From Clostridia bacterium (GTDB lineage: Bacteria; Bacillota; Clostridia; Oscillospirales; CAG-272): a stretch of DNA of 64,000 bases. The notes below the pieces were generated by a model. The model saw only the letters and a program-made list of their open reading frames with translations. It was not told the origin of the DNA and did no database searches. The translations under genes and the position numbers were made by a program. Shown here piece after piece: positions 17,624 to 28,100 of this stretch (its first letter is position 1; each line of letters opens with the position of its first letter). The stretch covers positions 1 to 64,000 of the forward strand of contig JAFXHH010000003.1 in assembly GCA_017536475.1 (NCBI GenBank). Direction: 5' to 3'.

Positions 17624-19024
17624 TTAAAATTCAATATCGTTTGCGGTGAATTTGCGGTTTTCTTCCTTGTTAGTGGGCTCAGCGACGGGAAGGCCGTCAT
17701 CATCTGATCTGTCGGTCTTGAGGGTGACGTGAGTTCCTATAATATCGTCGAATTTCGCATCGGGATTCTGCATCAGGATGTTGAGGACGGTCATATAGTC
17801 ACGGAGCATCTCTCGGGGGGTTATCATACTGTCAGCTCCTGCTCTTGATAAGCAAATATTTAAGAATTTGAGCTTTTCTTCGGTGGTAACAGAGCATTCC
17901 CAGTTGTAATACTGCGAATAAAGCACAGTAATACGCTGGATAAGGGCAAAAAGCTCGTCGTCGGTAAGTCGGCGAAGACGAATGACGGGACCTATGAGAT
18001 TTTTGAAGCCGTCAAGCGCGAATTTGCTGTCACAAAGTCTTGATCGCAGAGCCTCGTAGCTGAAAAGTCCGCGTCGGGTATCCTCAAGGAATTGCGGGGT
18101 GCCGCCGAAGACGATGTCAAGCCCCGGGGCGCGTCCCTGAAGCGTGTCGTTGAACATAGAGAGTATCTTTTCGTAGTTGTTCTCACGGCTGACGCGGTGG
18201 GGGATCTTATAGAGATTGACGCACTCGTCAATAAAGACGACGAGTCCGCGATATCCCATTTTTTTGGAGAGAACTGCCCAAAGCTTCAAAAAGTCATACC
18301 AGTTATCGTCGTTTATGATGACGGAGACCGAGAATCCAAGCTCTTTTTTAGCTTCTGTCTTGGTGGAGTATTCGCCGCGAAGCCAACGCAAGCAAGCACT
18401 CATTTTCTCGGTTGCATTTTCGCTATCCGAGGTACTCGCCTTGTAGTATTCGAGAATAACACGGGCAAAATCAAAGCCTCCGACCAAAAATTCAAGCTCG
18501 GAGAGTTCGTTATATATGCGCTTTCCAAGCTCACGCTCGAATATCGCGTCGTCGGGGGAGATATTGTCGGACATAAGCTCGCCGCGGATCTTGCCGATCC
18601 AACGGGAGATTATTTTTGAAAGCGCGCCGCCGTCGGGGGAGGATTTGGAGGCGAGATTTTTCATCAGCTCGCGGTAGGTTGCGATCGCACTGTTTCCGCT
18701 TCCGCTGAGCTTTCTTTCGGGGGACAGATCGCAGTCGGCGGTGAGAAAGTCGCGCTCGAGCGCGTAGCCTCTTACGAGCTGGATAAGGAAGCTTTTTCCG
18801 CTTCCGTAGCGTCCGATGAGGAAGCGCATGGCACCACCGCCCTCGTTGATCTCCTCAAGGTCGGAGAGAAATGCGGCGATCTCGTCCTTTCTGCCAATAG
18901 CGATATAGGGTGCGCCTGCTCTCGGTACTACGCCTGCCGAAACGCTTGAAAGCAGGGAAGACAGAATTCTTCTCGGCACGGCGGTCGGGGACGAGCCGTT
19001 TTGATTTATATTGTTTTCGTTCAT
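17624..19024 (-). CDS. P-loop ATPase, DUF2791 / BrxD-like
   Basis: 466 residues. Walker A GRYGSGKS is at 71-78 and Walker B LVVFIDE at 261-267, the arrangement of AAA-like ATPases of the DUF2791 family (BREX ATP-binding protein BrxD). Typical family features are the N-terminal RRILSSLLSSVSAGVVPR segment and the GGTPQFLEDTRRGLFSY segment. Second gene of the operon; it starts 18 bases after the TerB gene behind GAGGAGGATAACAG. Such ATPases are thought to load or regulate the partner helicase on DNA. No BREX methylase, PglZ or BrxC is present, so this is the three-gene Ter-type arrangement, not a full BREX system. Confidence 0.87.
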   Translation of the reverse strand: MNENNINQNGSSPTAVPRRILSSLLSSVSAGVVPRAGAPYIAIGRKDEIAAFLSDLEEINEGGGAMRFLIGRYGSGKSFLIQLVRGYALERDFLTADCDLSPERKLSGSGNSAIATYRELMKNLASKSSPDGGALSKIISRWIGKIRGELMSDNISPDDAIFERELGKRIYNELSELEFLVGGFDFARVILEYYKASTSDSENATEKMSACLRWLRGEYSTKTEAKKELGFSVSVIINDDNWYDFLKLWAVLSKKMGYRGLVVFIDECVNLYKIPHRVSRENNYEKILSMFNDTLQGRAPGLDIVFGGTPQFLEDTRRGLFSYEALRSRLCDSKFALDGFKNLIGPVIRLRRLTDDELFALIQRITVLYSQYYNWECSVTTEEKLKFLNICLSRAGADSMITPREMLRDYMTVLNILMQNPDAKFDDIIGTHVTLKTDRSDDDGLPVAEPTNKEENRKFTANDIEF

Positions 19025-19042
19025 ATCTGTTATCCTCCTCTG

Positions 19043-20770
19043 TCAGAGTTGATCTATATAATCTTCGATTATTCGGTATGCCTCGCCGTCGTTTTCGAGA
19101 ATGATGTCTCCAAAAATGTCTACGGCGACTTCGTTTATGCGGTCTGCCAGCTCGTCTGTCGAGAGCTTATTTGCAATGGCAAATTTGCGTTGCTCGGCAG
19201 ATGTACCGCCTTGGCAGAGCTTGATAAATTCTGCCGCGTTGCCGAGTGATTGCTTGATTTTTTCGTAAAGACCGCCTTTATCGTTGATATTTTCGGACAC
19301 GTCGGGCGTTTTGGGGGGCTCGGACGTTGTGACGGGCTGTGCGGTGGTTGTTGATTCGGTGGAGATTGACTCGTTTATTTCATCAGATTCGTCAGCGAAT
19401 GCCTCGGTGAGAATTTTGGTGGTTTCCCAGGATTCGCGCTCGATCTCCAAAGCGTGCTCTGCGGAAAACTCACGCTTTGGAACGTCGTAAAGCTTATCGT
19501 ATTCGTGGGGTTCTGCTTCTTTTGCAGCTGCGGAGCGTCTTCTACGGTCGACTATCGGCATAGGCGGATAGTTTGCGGCAAAGAAGCGGTCGATAGCCTC
19601 CTTGACGAAGGGGTTAACCGACATTACGTTCAGCTTGCTTTTTGATCCAAGATGCTCGCGTATCTTGTTTTCGGAGTATCTGACCGCATCGGTTACCGCT
19701 GCCTGAAGCGTTGACATCTGAAAATACGTGATCTCAAATTTGATGCTTCGGTTTACGATATTTATCATTCGTGCGAAGGGTCTGCGCTCACAGGTGATGC
19801 TTCCGTACATTCCCGAGGTGAAGGAGATTATCGCGCCGAATGCCTGCTCGTCGGCAACTACTGCGGCAAGCGCGCCGCTTATGGCTTTTTTGAAGAGATC
19901 TTTGTTTTCCTGTGTGTAGAATTTGCTGCGCTTATAATCGTACATTGAAAGTGACGACAGACCGAGAGTGGCGATGCGGTCGCGGTTTTCGCCCGAAAAA
20001 TCGATAAAGAATTCGGGCAGAAATGCGCTTGAAAGCAGTTGACGGTCGAGTCCTCTCAATTTTTCAATGGGCGAGGGGAGCTGATGGAGCAGACAGAAGT
20101 CGCATATCATATCGCGTATCATCATTCTGAAAACTATGCTCAGATTTTTTTGATTGTAATTGCAGAGAAGCGCGCAGAGCATATCGAGTGATTTTTGCTT
20201 GTCCTCGGTCTCGTCGGTTGCCGCAAGCTCGTATGCGTAAAGGATTATATAGGACTCGTCGGTTTCAAGAAAGATGCCGTTTCGCGTATTTTCTCGCCAC
20301 CAGAGGTACCAATTAAGCTGTCCACGGCTCATTTGCGAATATCTCGGAGAATGAGAATAATACGCAACGTGAGGACATTCGCGTGCAGTACGATTCAAAA
20401 GGGCGCGGCGCTCTCGGATGAAGAGATTTGATTCAACGAATAATTTTTCGTCGGGATTTTCGGAATAGATCCTTACGTTTTTTATAAAGGGGTTTTTAGG
20501 TGAATATTCGAAAATAGTATATTTTTTAGCGAAAGCGGAGTCGTTGTGCAGAGGAATAAAACGGGTTATCTGATCTTTGTCGTGCGACAGGGAAATGTCG
20601 GCGAAATTATGTGGATCGTAGCTTTTGACAGTGGACTGTATTTCTACTGCAGAGGTCGATTTATCCGAATTGCGCCTTGTTATAGGTGTGGGGCGCGAGG
20701 TCTTGGGTACGAATTTGTCAAGATCCCAAAAGCTATCGTCTCCGTAGCTGCTTTTCTTTTCGTCGCTCAT
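19043..20770 (-). CDS. TerB-N and TerB-C domain protein
   Basis: 575 residues from the ATG 7 bases behind GGAGGTGAAATT; an in-frame start seven codons upstream lacks a site. An N-terminal charged tail (1-60) is followed by a TerB-N domain whose signature is RGQLNWYLWWRENTRNG at 149-165 and DESYIILYAYEL at 171-182. The C-terminal TerB-C domain covers roughly 440-575, split by an acidic Ser/Thr-rich linker with SESTTTAQPVTTSEPP. I see no separate central acidic TerB metal-binding domain. First gene of the operon, transcribed from a perfect promoter 33 bases away. Proteins of this kind are known from comparative genomics of tellurite-resistance-linked stress systems with the same helicase and ATPase; biochemical function is undetermined. 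Confidence 0.85.
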   Translation of the reverse strand: MSDEKKSSYGDDSFWDLDKFVPKTSRPTPITRRNSDKSTSAVEIQSTVKSYDPHNFADISLSHDKDQITRFIPLHNDSAFAKKYTIFEYSPKNPFIKNVRIYSENPDEKLFVESNLFIRERRALLNRTARECPHVAYYSHSPRYSQMSRGQLNWYLWWRENTRNGIFLETDESYIILYAYELAATDETEDKQKSLDMLCALLCNYNQKNLSIVFRMMIRDMICDFCLLHQLPSPIEKLRGLDRQLLSSAFLPEFFIDFSGENRDRIATLGLSSLSMYDYKRSKFYTQENKDLFKKAISGALAAVVADEQAFGAIISFTSGMYGSITCERRPFARMINIVNRSIKFEITYFQMSTLQAAVTDAVRYSENKIREHLGSKSKLNVMSVNPFVKEAIDRFFAANYPPMPIVDRRRRSAAAKEAEPHEYDKLYDVPKREFSAEHALEIERESWETTKILTEAFADESDEINESISTESTTTAQPVTTSEPPKTPDVSENINDKGGLYEKIKQSLGNAAEFIKLCQGGTSAEQRKFAIANKLSTDELADRINEVAVDIFGDIILENDGEAYRIIEDYIDQL

Positions 20771-20809
20771 AATTTCACCTCCCGAGATCAAAGTTTATCG
20801 TAATATATT

Positions 20810-20838
20810 ATTATACCACGAAAAATACGTTTTGTCAA
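20810..20838 (-). promoter_or_regulatory. consensus sigma-A promoter of the TerB-ATPase-helicase operon
   Basis: Reading the minus strand, TTGACA (20838-20833), 17-base spacer, TATAAT (20815-20810): a perfect housekeeping promoter with a leader of about 30 nt. No operator-like repeat is evident beside it, which suggests steady expression. Confidence 0.88.
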
Positions 20839-20892
20839 ATATAATTAGGGTGCTTTATGAATTTCGGTATTTTTTTTTGACAATTAAAGTTT

Positions 20893-20922
20893 AAACCCCA
20901 TCGGAATTGTCCGATGGGGTTT
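20893..20922 (-). terminator. hairpin terminator after the 1361-residue lipoprotein gene
   Basis: AAACCCCATCGGA and TCCGATGGGGTTT form a 13-bp perfect stem with a four-base loop, 12 bases past the stop codon. The T-tract on the minus strand is broken (TTTAAACTTT). Confidence 0.75.
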
Positions 20923-20933
20923 GGTATTGTTTT

Positions 20934-23900
20934 TTATTTTTCAATGGATTTGAGATATTCGGTTGTGTCATCGCACATTCCAACGAAAGCTATGTCTATC
21001 GAAAGACCGGTGGGAATTCCTCCGGATCTGTTAAGTGCGTCAAGACGGATATATTTCGCCACGTATTCTTGGTTTGCATTAGGTACAAAGGTGTCGCCGA
21101 GAGTTGACGCATCGAATACGATCACTTGCCACTTGCCGTCTGCTACAAGGCTTTGTTTACCAAGCGTGTTGATATAGTCTTTATCGGTTGCTCCGCTGTT
21201 TTTTGTACTCGTGAAGCATTCAAGGAAAAGATCGTTAGAAATGAGCCCTGCATGTTTTGCGGGAATTCGGTATTTGACTACGATGTATTGTCCCGTTGGC
21301 TTTGTTCCGTCTGAATATATGTTGAGGAAAGCCTCGGAGATGCTTGTGCTCGTGCCAATAGTTACGTAACTCTTATCGTTCGCAAGAGTCGTGGTAACTC
21401 CCGCGTTTTTACTTGACGAAGCAATAGCAGAGGCATTAATGAAAAGATCGAAGTAGTTTGCTTCATCCGTAGAAATCTTCTTCTCATCCCAACCCGCGAA
21501 TGCCTCGGAGGCATCTACCTTGAAGGTTCTGGTCTGGTCACCTGTGAGCGTGGTTACGAAGGAGTAGGAGAAGGTTCCGTCTCCGTCGTAGTGCACGGCA
21601 TAGCCGTCGTAGAGGTGAGCGTTGCCATATTTGTCGGGAGTCGTCGCGGAGCTTACGTCAACGAGTACCCATTCGCCGTCAACGAGCTCGTAAAGCTTGG
21701 GAGCTGTGAGAAGATCAAATCCGTATACACGGAAGGTCACGTTGTTCTCTCCGCCCGAGAGGGTGAAGGTTGCGTCCTTGCCGTTGGTGGTCTTGATCAT
21801 AGGAAGGAATTCGCTTTCAAGAACGGTTGCGTTCTCAACTGCGGTTGCTTTGAAGGGATCGAGAAGTGAGTTTTCACGAACGTCTCTTACGTTCTGGTCG
21901 GGAGCAACGGAGGTGTCGCCGTTTCTGTACGCCTGATTCCACCAAGGCATAATGATCGCGTAGATAGTGATCGTGTCTCCCGCTTTAAGAGTTACTTCAC
22001 CATTAACGTTGAAGGAGAGGCTTGCGCGTCGATTTGCTACGTTTACGATGAAATTGGTATCATTGGTTATCTTTCCGCTTGCAACATCAGCCTCATAATC
22101 TAGGATAAGGAAGGATACGTCTGCCATCTGTGTGCCGGGCGTGTTTGAGGTGGCGTAGAGATCGAAATAGGGGCACTTGGAACCAAGCACATACGACGCT
22201 GTTACATCTGTAGATATGTCACATACGGAACCGTTTGTGCCGTAATATCCGAGTTTGGCATATCCGTCTCCGTATCCGCGTACCGAATAAAATGAGAACT
22301 GGGAGTCAAAGTCAGAGATAGTAACGTCGTCAAGCACCCTATACTCCATTTTGTAGTATGCTCTGTTCTCATCAAGCTGAGGCATTTCCATGTGAGTGTA
22401 GGTTACCTCGATCTTACCGTCGTCGGAAAGATAGGTAAGGTCGATCTCGGCGTAGGTAGGGCCTGCCGCTTCGATATTGTTGATGATGTTATCGGAGGAA
22501 ATGATCTTGCCTGCGCTGTTGGTATACTGCAGGAAGTAGTGGAATCCGCCGTTGTCGTGCTGAGGATCGCCTGACCAAAGGGGAGCAGAAGCTGCTCTGT
22601 GGTCAGGGAGGGTCTGAAGATCCTTACCGTGAACGTAGTAGGAGGCGATACAGTTACTTTCGGTTACACCTGTGGAGAGGTGATAGTAGGGAGCGAAGAA
22701 CTGGATGGAGGATATCTGCTTGAGAGGATATTTACCCCAGTTCATATAGAGCTGAAGCACGGTGAGCTTCTGAGTTTCGCCTGCCTTTACAGCCACGGGG
22801 AATCTTACTTCACTATATTTGATGTCGCCCCAAGCCCAGATCGGCTCTTCAAACTCGTTGGAGAAGTTTTTGGAGACCTCTACGGGTATGGGAAGCATCA
22901 TATCCTTGCCGTCGAGCACTGCGCCGCACTCAATGCTGGTAGAGTATGTGTATGCGAGAACGTACATATTACGGTCGCGGTCGTCTCCCGTTACAGAGAA
23001 GGATACTGCACCGTGGAAATTTTGTGCTTGGTAATAAGCAGTGTTAAAGTTTGTGTTTTCAGCTACGGTGAACGCGTAGATTCCGCGGAGACCGTCGTAG
23101 CCGTCGAAGGTTGCATTTGCGGTTTTATTTGTGTTGATGACGATGTTCTCGCTTGTAAGGGGATTGCGCTCTATATATGCTTCCGCAAGGAATGCCGCGA
23201 AATCGTGAGAAGCATCGGTGTATATTCTCTGACCGAAGAAGTAGTCGGTCTTGGAGCTGTAGATGTCGGTGCTGGTGCCCTGGAAGCCCGCTACCTCCTG
23301 CTGTGTGTATACGGTCTTGTGAGCTTCGAGCTTACCACCGGTGGGGACGGTAGTCTGTTTGATGACGTAGTTGCCGTCTTCAAGAGTGACGGTAAGAGTA
23401 CCGCTGGTCTTGTCGGTTGCGAGTATGTATCCAAAGATACCCGCGCCTTTGACGTCGAAGCCTACGTACTCGGCACTTGCCCAGTCGATTCCGTTAAGAT
23501 CGTAATGGAGGCCGTTTTTATCGTAAACTACGAGCTTATCTACGGTGTTTGCAGAGATCTTGGTGATCATACCGATCTCCTTAATGCCCGTAACGTCCTC
23601 AAGCGCGATGAGGCGGGCAATCTGATGGAGCTTATCGGTATAGGTGTGGAAGTTTCTGTCGAGAAGGATCTTGGGCGCTTCGACGTTGTCAATATTAACG
23701 AACTTGACACTAGAGATCTCGATCTCCTCGCCTACGGCTCCGTTTGGGTCGAAACGGATACCGGTGATATTTCCTGTAAAATCTTTAACGGTAGGTTGAT
23801 CCAAAAGGACGGTGTAGGTGTGGTACTCACCGTCGTTCTTGGCGGAGAATGTTACTTGCTGATCGGCGGAGAAGCCGGTATGGCTACCTGCTATAAAGAA

Positions 23901-25019
23901 GACGTCAACGTGAGTTGTTGATGTTACTTTCATAGTGACCTGGACAGCATTTGCTTGGGATGTTGAGACTCTGAAGGCCGACGAGCTCGTGAAGAACTGC
24001 GGATCAGCATCTCCGGTAATCGTAGTTTTGAGAACACCGCCTGTGACGACGGGAACAGACATATAACTCGCTTTGTTGAATGACGACAAGGATACATTGC
24101 TGATCAGGGAGACGGCTGCATTGTTGGAGAAGTCCTGTCCGTAGAGACGAACGTCATAATAGTAGTAGCCGTAACGGAAAAGGTTTGCCTCTGCGTCGTA
24201 GAAGGAGCCGGAGGAATAATAGGTCTTTCCGTTTTCCATAGCAACGTACACGTCCATCGTGTCGGCTACGTATACATCGCCGTTTTTGTTGGTTATGGAT
24301 ACGAGCTGATTCTCCTCACTTGTTAGAGGATAGTTGAGAGTCATATTGTTGTTTTCTATGCGATAGTGGTCGCGCGTTGCGTCCGTGAAGTACGCAGTTA
24401 CGCCGTTTTTCAACGAATTCGCGTTTTCGATGAGCTCGGTGTAATCATATTCAGGATTCTCGGGATCTGCAGGATTCTCGGGATCTGCAGGGTTCTCGGG
24501 ATCTGCAGGGTTCTCGGGATCTGTGGGGTTCTCGGGGTCTTCGGGGGGCTGTGTAGTATCGGGCAATTCGGGAATTTCAGGAACCTCCGTGGTGTCTGAA
24601 GAATCAGGCTTTTCGGGTGCTTCAGTCGTTTCGGGCGATTTGACAGTTTCATCCGACGCGGTAGTTCCTTCTGCATTTACAGTAGTTTCTCCGTCCCAAG
24701 TAGAGCTTTCGTCGGGCGCAGAAGTTTCCTCAAAATCAGCCGTAGTTTGTTCGGAAATCGTGGTTTGTTCAACTGACACAGTTGTTTCTTCTTTTACAGT
24801 TGTTTCTTCTTTTACAGTTGTTTCTTCTTTTACGGTTGTTTCTTCTTTTACAGTTGTTTCTTCTTTTGCTGTTGTTTCTTCCTTCACGGTTGTTTCTTCC
24901 TTCACGGTTGTTTCGTAATTTGTTGTCGTTTCTTCGTTAATTGATCCACCGCATGCCGCCAAAGGCAAGCAGAGAGCAGCAATAAGCAGAAGTGCTAAAA
25001 GTGATGTTTTTTTCATCAT
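20934..25019 (-). CDS. giant surface lipoprotein with Thr/Glu stalk repeats
   Basis: 1361 residues (1360 from the second of two adjacent ATGs, better spaced from CAGGGGGTAT). The signal peptide MKKTSLLALLLIAALCLPLAAC ends in an LAAC lipobox. Residues about 28-100 are Thr/Glu-rich with seven KEETT units encoded by 18-bp repeats; residues about 150-200 hold tandem ADPENP units. Such stalks usually lift an exposed domain through the wall. The remaining 1150 residues are beta-rich, aromatic and Asn/Asp/Gly-rich, suggestive of carbohydrate-binding or jelly-roll modules, but I recognise no catalytic motif. The next gene upstream encodes a second giant lipoprotein with similar signal and stalk. Expression is from its own promoter. 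Function unknown; adhesion or glycan binding is a guess. Confidence 0.85.
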   Translation of the reverse strand: MMKKTSLLALLLIAALCLPLAACGGSINEETTTNYETTVKEETTVKEETTAKEETTVKEETTVKEETTVKEETTVKEETTVSVEQTTISEQTTADFEETSAPDESSTWDGETTVNAEGTTASDETVKSPETTEAPEKPDSSDTTEVPEIPELPDTTQPPEDPENPTDPENPADPENPADPENPADPENPEYDYTELIENANSLKNGVTAYFTDATRDHYRIENNNMTLNYPLTSEENQLVSITNKNGDVYVADTMDVYVAMENGKTYYSSGSFYDAEANLFRYGYYYYDVRLYGQDFSNNAAVSLISNVSLSSFNKASYMSVPVVTGGVLKTTITGDADPQFFTSSSAFRVSTSQANAVQVTMKVTSTTHVDVFFIAGSHTGFSADQQVTFSAKNDGEYHTYTVLLDQPTVKDFTGNITGIRFDPNGAVGEEIEISSVKFVNIDNVEAPKILLDRNFHTYTDKLHQIARLIALEDVTGIKEIGMITKISANTVDKLVVYDKNGLHYDLNGIDWASAEYVGFDVKGAGIFGYILATDKTSGTLTVTLEDGNYVIKQTTVPTGGKLEAHKTVYTQQEVAGFQGTSTDIYSSKTDYFFGQRIYTDASHDFAAFLAEAYIERNPLTSENIVINTNKTANATFDGYDGLRGIYAFTVAENTNFNTAYYQAQNFHGAVSFSVTGDDRDRNMYVLAYTYSTSIECGAVLDGKDMMLPIPVEVSKNFSNEFEEPIWAWGDIKYSEVRFPVAVKAGETQKLTVLQLYMNWGKYPLKQISSIQFFAPYYHLSTGVTESNCIASYYVHGKDLQTLPDHRAASAPLWSGDPQHDNGGFHYFLQYTNSAGKIISSDNIINNIEAAGPTYAEIDLTYLSDDGKIEVTYTHMEMPQLDENRAYYKMEYRVLDDVTISDFDSQFSFYSVRGYGDGYAKLGYYGTNGSVCDISTDVTASYVLGSKCPYFDLYATSNTPGTQMADVSFLILDYEADVASGKITNDTNFIVNVANRRASLSFNVNGEVTLKAGDTITIYAIIMPWWNQAYRNGDTSVAPDQNVRDVRENSLLDPFKATAVENATVLESEFLPMIKTTNGKDATFTLSGGENNVTFRVYGFDLLTAPKLYELVDGEWVLVDVSSATTPDKYGNAHLYDGYAVHYDGDGTFSYSFVTTLTGDQTRTFKVDASEAFAGWDEKKISTDEANYFDLFINASAIASSSKNAGVTTTLANDKSYVTIGTSTSISEAFLNIYSDGTKPTGQYIVVKYRIPAKHAGLISNDLFLECFTSTKNSGATDKDYINTLGKQSLVADGKWQVIVFDASTLGDTFVPNANQEYVAKYIRLDALNRSGGIPTGLSIDIAFVGMCDDTTEYLKSIEK
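24462..24540. repeat. 18-bp tandem repeats coding ADPENP
   Basis: About four units of GGTTCTCGGGATCTGCAG (plus strand), in frame, encoding the Pro-rich stalk of the 1361-residue lipoprotein. Probably variable in copy number between strains. Confidence 0.85.
24780..24915. repeat. 18-bp tandem repeats coding TVKEET
   Basis: Seven near-identical units of the type ACAGTTGTTTCTTCTTTT encode the Thr/Glu stalk. In-frame 18-bp units would allow length variation by slippage without frameshift. Confidence 0.88.
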
Positions 25020-25068
25020 AATACCCCCTGTAAATGAAAGTTACTCACGCAACGTAGTTTATGTATAT

Positions 25069-25097
25069 ATAATATCATAAATGGAGACTTTTGTAAA
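25069..25097 (-). promoter_or_regulatory. sigma-A promoter for the 1361-residue lipoprotein
   Basis: Minus strand: TTTACA (25097-25092), 17-base spacer, TATTAT (25074-25069), about 50 bases before the start codon. Confidence 0.7.
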
Positions 25098-25138
25098 GAC
25101 TTTTTCCCGAATTCATCATAGGGGAGGGGGGTGAAAGT

Positions 25139-25169
25139 GCAAAGCGCGAGGACAAGCCTCGCGCTTTGC
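25139..25169 (-). terminator. strong hairpin after the LRR lipoprotein gene
   Basis: GCAAAGCGCGAGG and CCTCGCGCTTTGC form a 13-bp perfect stem with a five-base loop, 13 bases past the stop. There is no good T-run on the minus strand, so it may act as a transcript-end stabiliser or terminate weakly. Confidence 0.6.
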
Positions 25170-25181
25170 GTGATAATACGA

Positions 25182-28100
25182 TTATTCTTCAGGGACGTAA
25201 TTATAAATTATTGTGGCGTCCGTGAGACATTCATTGTAGTCATTAATACTGATAGATGCCCATTCTTCCTCGGTTCCCTTGTAATAAACGGTGTAAAGCC
25301 ATGAGCAATTGTAGAAGGCATAATAATCAATACTTGAAATAGTGCTGGGGATAGTTATACTTACAAGACGCGAACAATTCTCGAATGTATGATTACCAAT
25401 TGTTTTGACATCATCAGGTATAGTTATGTTCTTGATATTCCTGCAATTATAAAATGCATAATTGCCGATGCTTGTAACACCTTTGGGAATATTTATGCTT
25501 GTGAGACCCGTACACCAGTATAGCGCATAATTACCAATGATTAAAAGGCTGTCGGGAAGCGTTATACTATTAAGATTTTCATATTTATAGAACGCATAAT
25601 CTCCAATCTTTGTAACACCGTTTGGTATAACGAGGTCGGTTACAAGCTCGCCGTTCAAATAAAGATTGTCCGCATAATAGCTCAAGGGATTTGCATAATA
25701 GCCATCAAACGTTATATTACACCAAGCGGCTATATCGCTAATGTATACGTCTGTAAGGTTTTCACAATCTCCAAATGCACCCGAACCAATGCTTGTAACG
25801 CTATCTGAAATAGCAATGCTTGTAAGTTCTTCACAGCTGTTGAATGCACAAGCTCCAATGCTTACGAGCTTGCTGTTTTCACCGAATGAGACACTTTCAA
25901 GGGTGTAGCATCTGAAAAATGCGTAATCTCCAATGCTCGAAAGCTGACTGTTGTCACCAAAAATGACATTCTCAAGATTTGAACATTCGTTGAACGCATA
26001 ATCTCCAATGGTCGTGAGTTGGCTGTTGTTGCCGAACGTGACGCTATAAAGATTCCAACAAGAATTGAATGCTCTTTCGCCAATGATTTTCAGCTGGCTG
26101 TTTTCATTGAAGCGAACGGTTTTGAGCTTTGAGCAATCTTCGAAGGCTCTCTCGCCAATGCCTGTAACACTTGCGGGGATGGTTATACTCGTAATGCTTG
26201 GGTGCCTGTAGAAAGCGTATTGATATATCTCATAATTTTCTCCGTTATAATTCTCGGGGAGGACGAGAGAAGTATCATTTCCAACGTATCCAAGCAAGTA
26301 GTTGTTTCCATTATAGGTACAGAACAAGTAACCGTTGGTATTTACTATTTTGATCTTTTCGTTATGAATCTCTTTTGCGTAATATCCAACGTAGCCGTGA
26401 GACGTAGATCCTGGGGTAATATCAAGTGAGGAATTATTTATTACTTCTACAAGCTTATAACAATTGTAGAATGCATTGTCAGCAATGATTTTAACAGTAT
26501 TCGGTATAGTAATGCTCGCAAGACTATAACAATTGTAGAACATCAAATCGCCAATTATTTCAATTCCGTTAGGAATGTTTACGCCTACAAGACTTACGCA
26601 GCCTGAGAATGCATTCGAGCCAATCCTTGTAACACTATCGGGTATAATTATATTCGTAATGTTGTCGCAATGGTAGAAAGCATATTGATATATCTCATAA
26701 TTTTCGTCGTTGTAATTCTCGGGGAGAACGAGAGAGGTATCATTTCCAACGTATCCAAGCAAATAGTTGATTCCTTCAACAGTATAGAATAAGTAACCGT
26801 TGTTATTAACTATTTTGCTCTTTTCGTTATGAACCTCTTTAGCGTAATATCCAACGTATCCGTGAGATGCAGATCCTGCGGTAATACCAAGTGAGGAATT
26901 ATCTATTACTTCTATCAGCTTGTGACAGCCGTAGAACGCATCGTCACTGATGCTTGTGAGTTGACTGTTTTCACCGAAGGTAACGTTTATAAGATTCAGG
27001 CAATTATAGAATGCCTCCTCGCCGATGCTTGTAACGCTATCGGGTATGGTAATGCTCGTAAGACTTGAGCAACCTTGAAACGCATTGTTACCGATACTTG
27101 TAACCCCGTTTTCTAAGATAACGTTATCGATGAGTGAGGTAAAGCTCCAGAATGCATTATCTATAATTTCGCCGCCCTTAACGTGCAAAGTGTTGATGCT
27201 TTGTCTTGCGCCTGATAAAGCAGAAGTCCAAGTAATACCCGTAGCATTTTCAATAATCAGGATTTCGGCTGAAGGGCAGTTGAATGCGGAGTCTCCAATC
27301 TCCGTAACTCCGCCGTGAACGGATATGCTTTTAATTGATGTGCATCCGTTAAAGGCATGCCACTCAATGCTCGATATATCCAAGGGAATAACCAAGTCCA
27401 CCAAAAGTTCACCTTCAATATACAAGTCTGCGCCGTAGGTCAAAGGAGCAGATGAAGAGACACTTTGGAAAATCTCGATCCTGCACCAGTCGGAAAGAGT
27501 ACCTGTGTAATATACTGTCTTAAGGTTCTTACAGTCAACGAAGGCGCAGGCATCAAATGCCTTGATACCTTTGCCTATGGTGATAGATTCAAGCGCCGAA
27601 CAATTATAAAAGGTGTACTTGAAAGTACCTTCTACACTGTCAGGAATAACAATGTTTTTTAGTGAAGTGCAATCTTCGAATGCGGAGGGACCAATATTCT
27701 TAACGCCTTCTTCTATTGTGACGTCGGTAAGAGAAGAGCACCGTGCAAAAGCGCCGCTGTCTATAGTTTCCACGCCGGCGTCTATAACAAGGGTTTTGAG
27801 TGACGAACATTTCTGGAATGCGGCATGGCCAATGTAGGTTACTCCATCGGAAATCGTTAAGCTTTGGAGGGCGGAGCATCCCGAAAATGCTAATTCGCCA
27901 ATAGCCATATCGACGTTTATGAAGGATATGTTTTCAAGCGAGGTACAGTTAGCAAAGACGGAGTCTTCCATAGTGGGCTCAACGTTAGAAAAGGTAAGAC
28001 TGACAACTTTGGGACACGCCTCGAAGGCAGACTGACCTAAGGTTATTGCTCCACCCGATATGATAACTCTTTCAAGAGTGGGGCATTCGGAAAATGAACG

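Noticed and set aside
15250-20838. Complete BREX system
   Set aside because: No PglX-type methylase, PglZ, BrxC or BrxA/B is present. Only the DUF2791-type ATPase and helicase are shared, and the TerB-N gene places it in the Ter-type group.
22599-23921. 440-codon plus-strand frame opposite the giant lipoprotein
   Set aside because: Antisense shadow with no RBS. The real gene on the minus strand has a signal peptide, promoter and terminator.
24780-24915. 18-bp tandem repeats resembling a CRISPR-like array
   Set aside because: Units are in frame, contiguous without unique spacers, and encode a Thr/Glu stalk. No cas genes are present.
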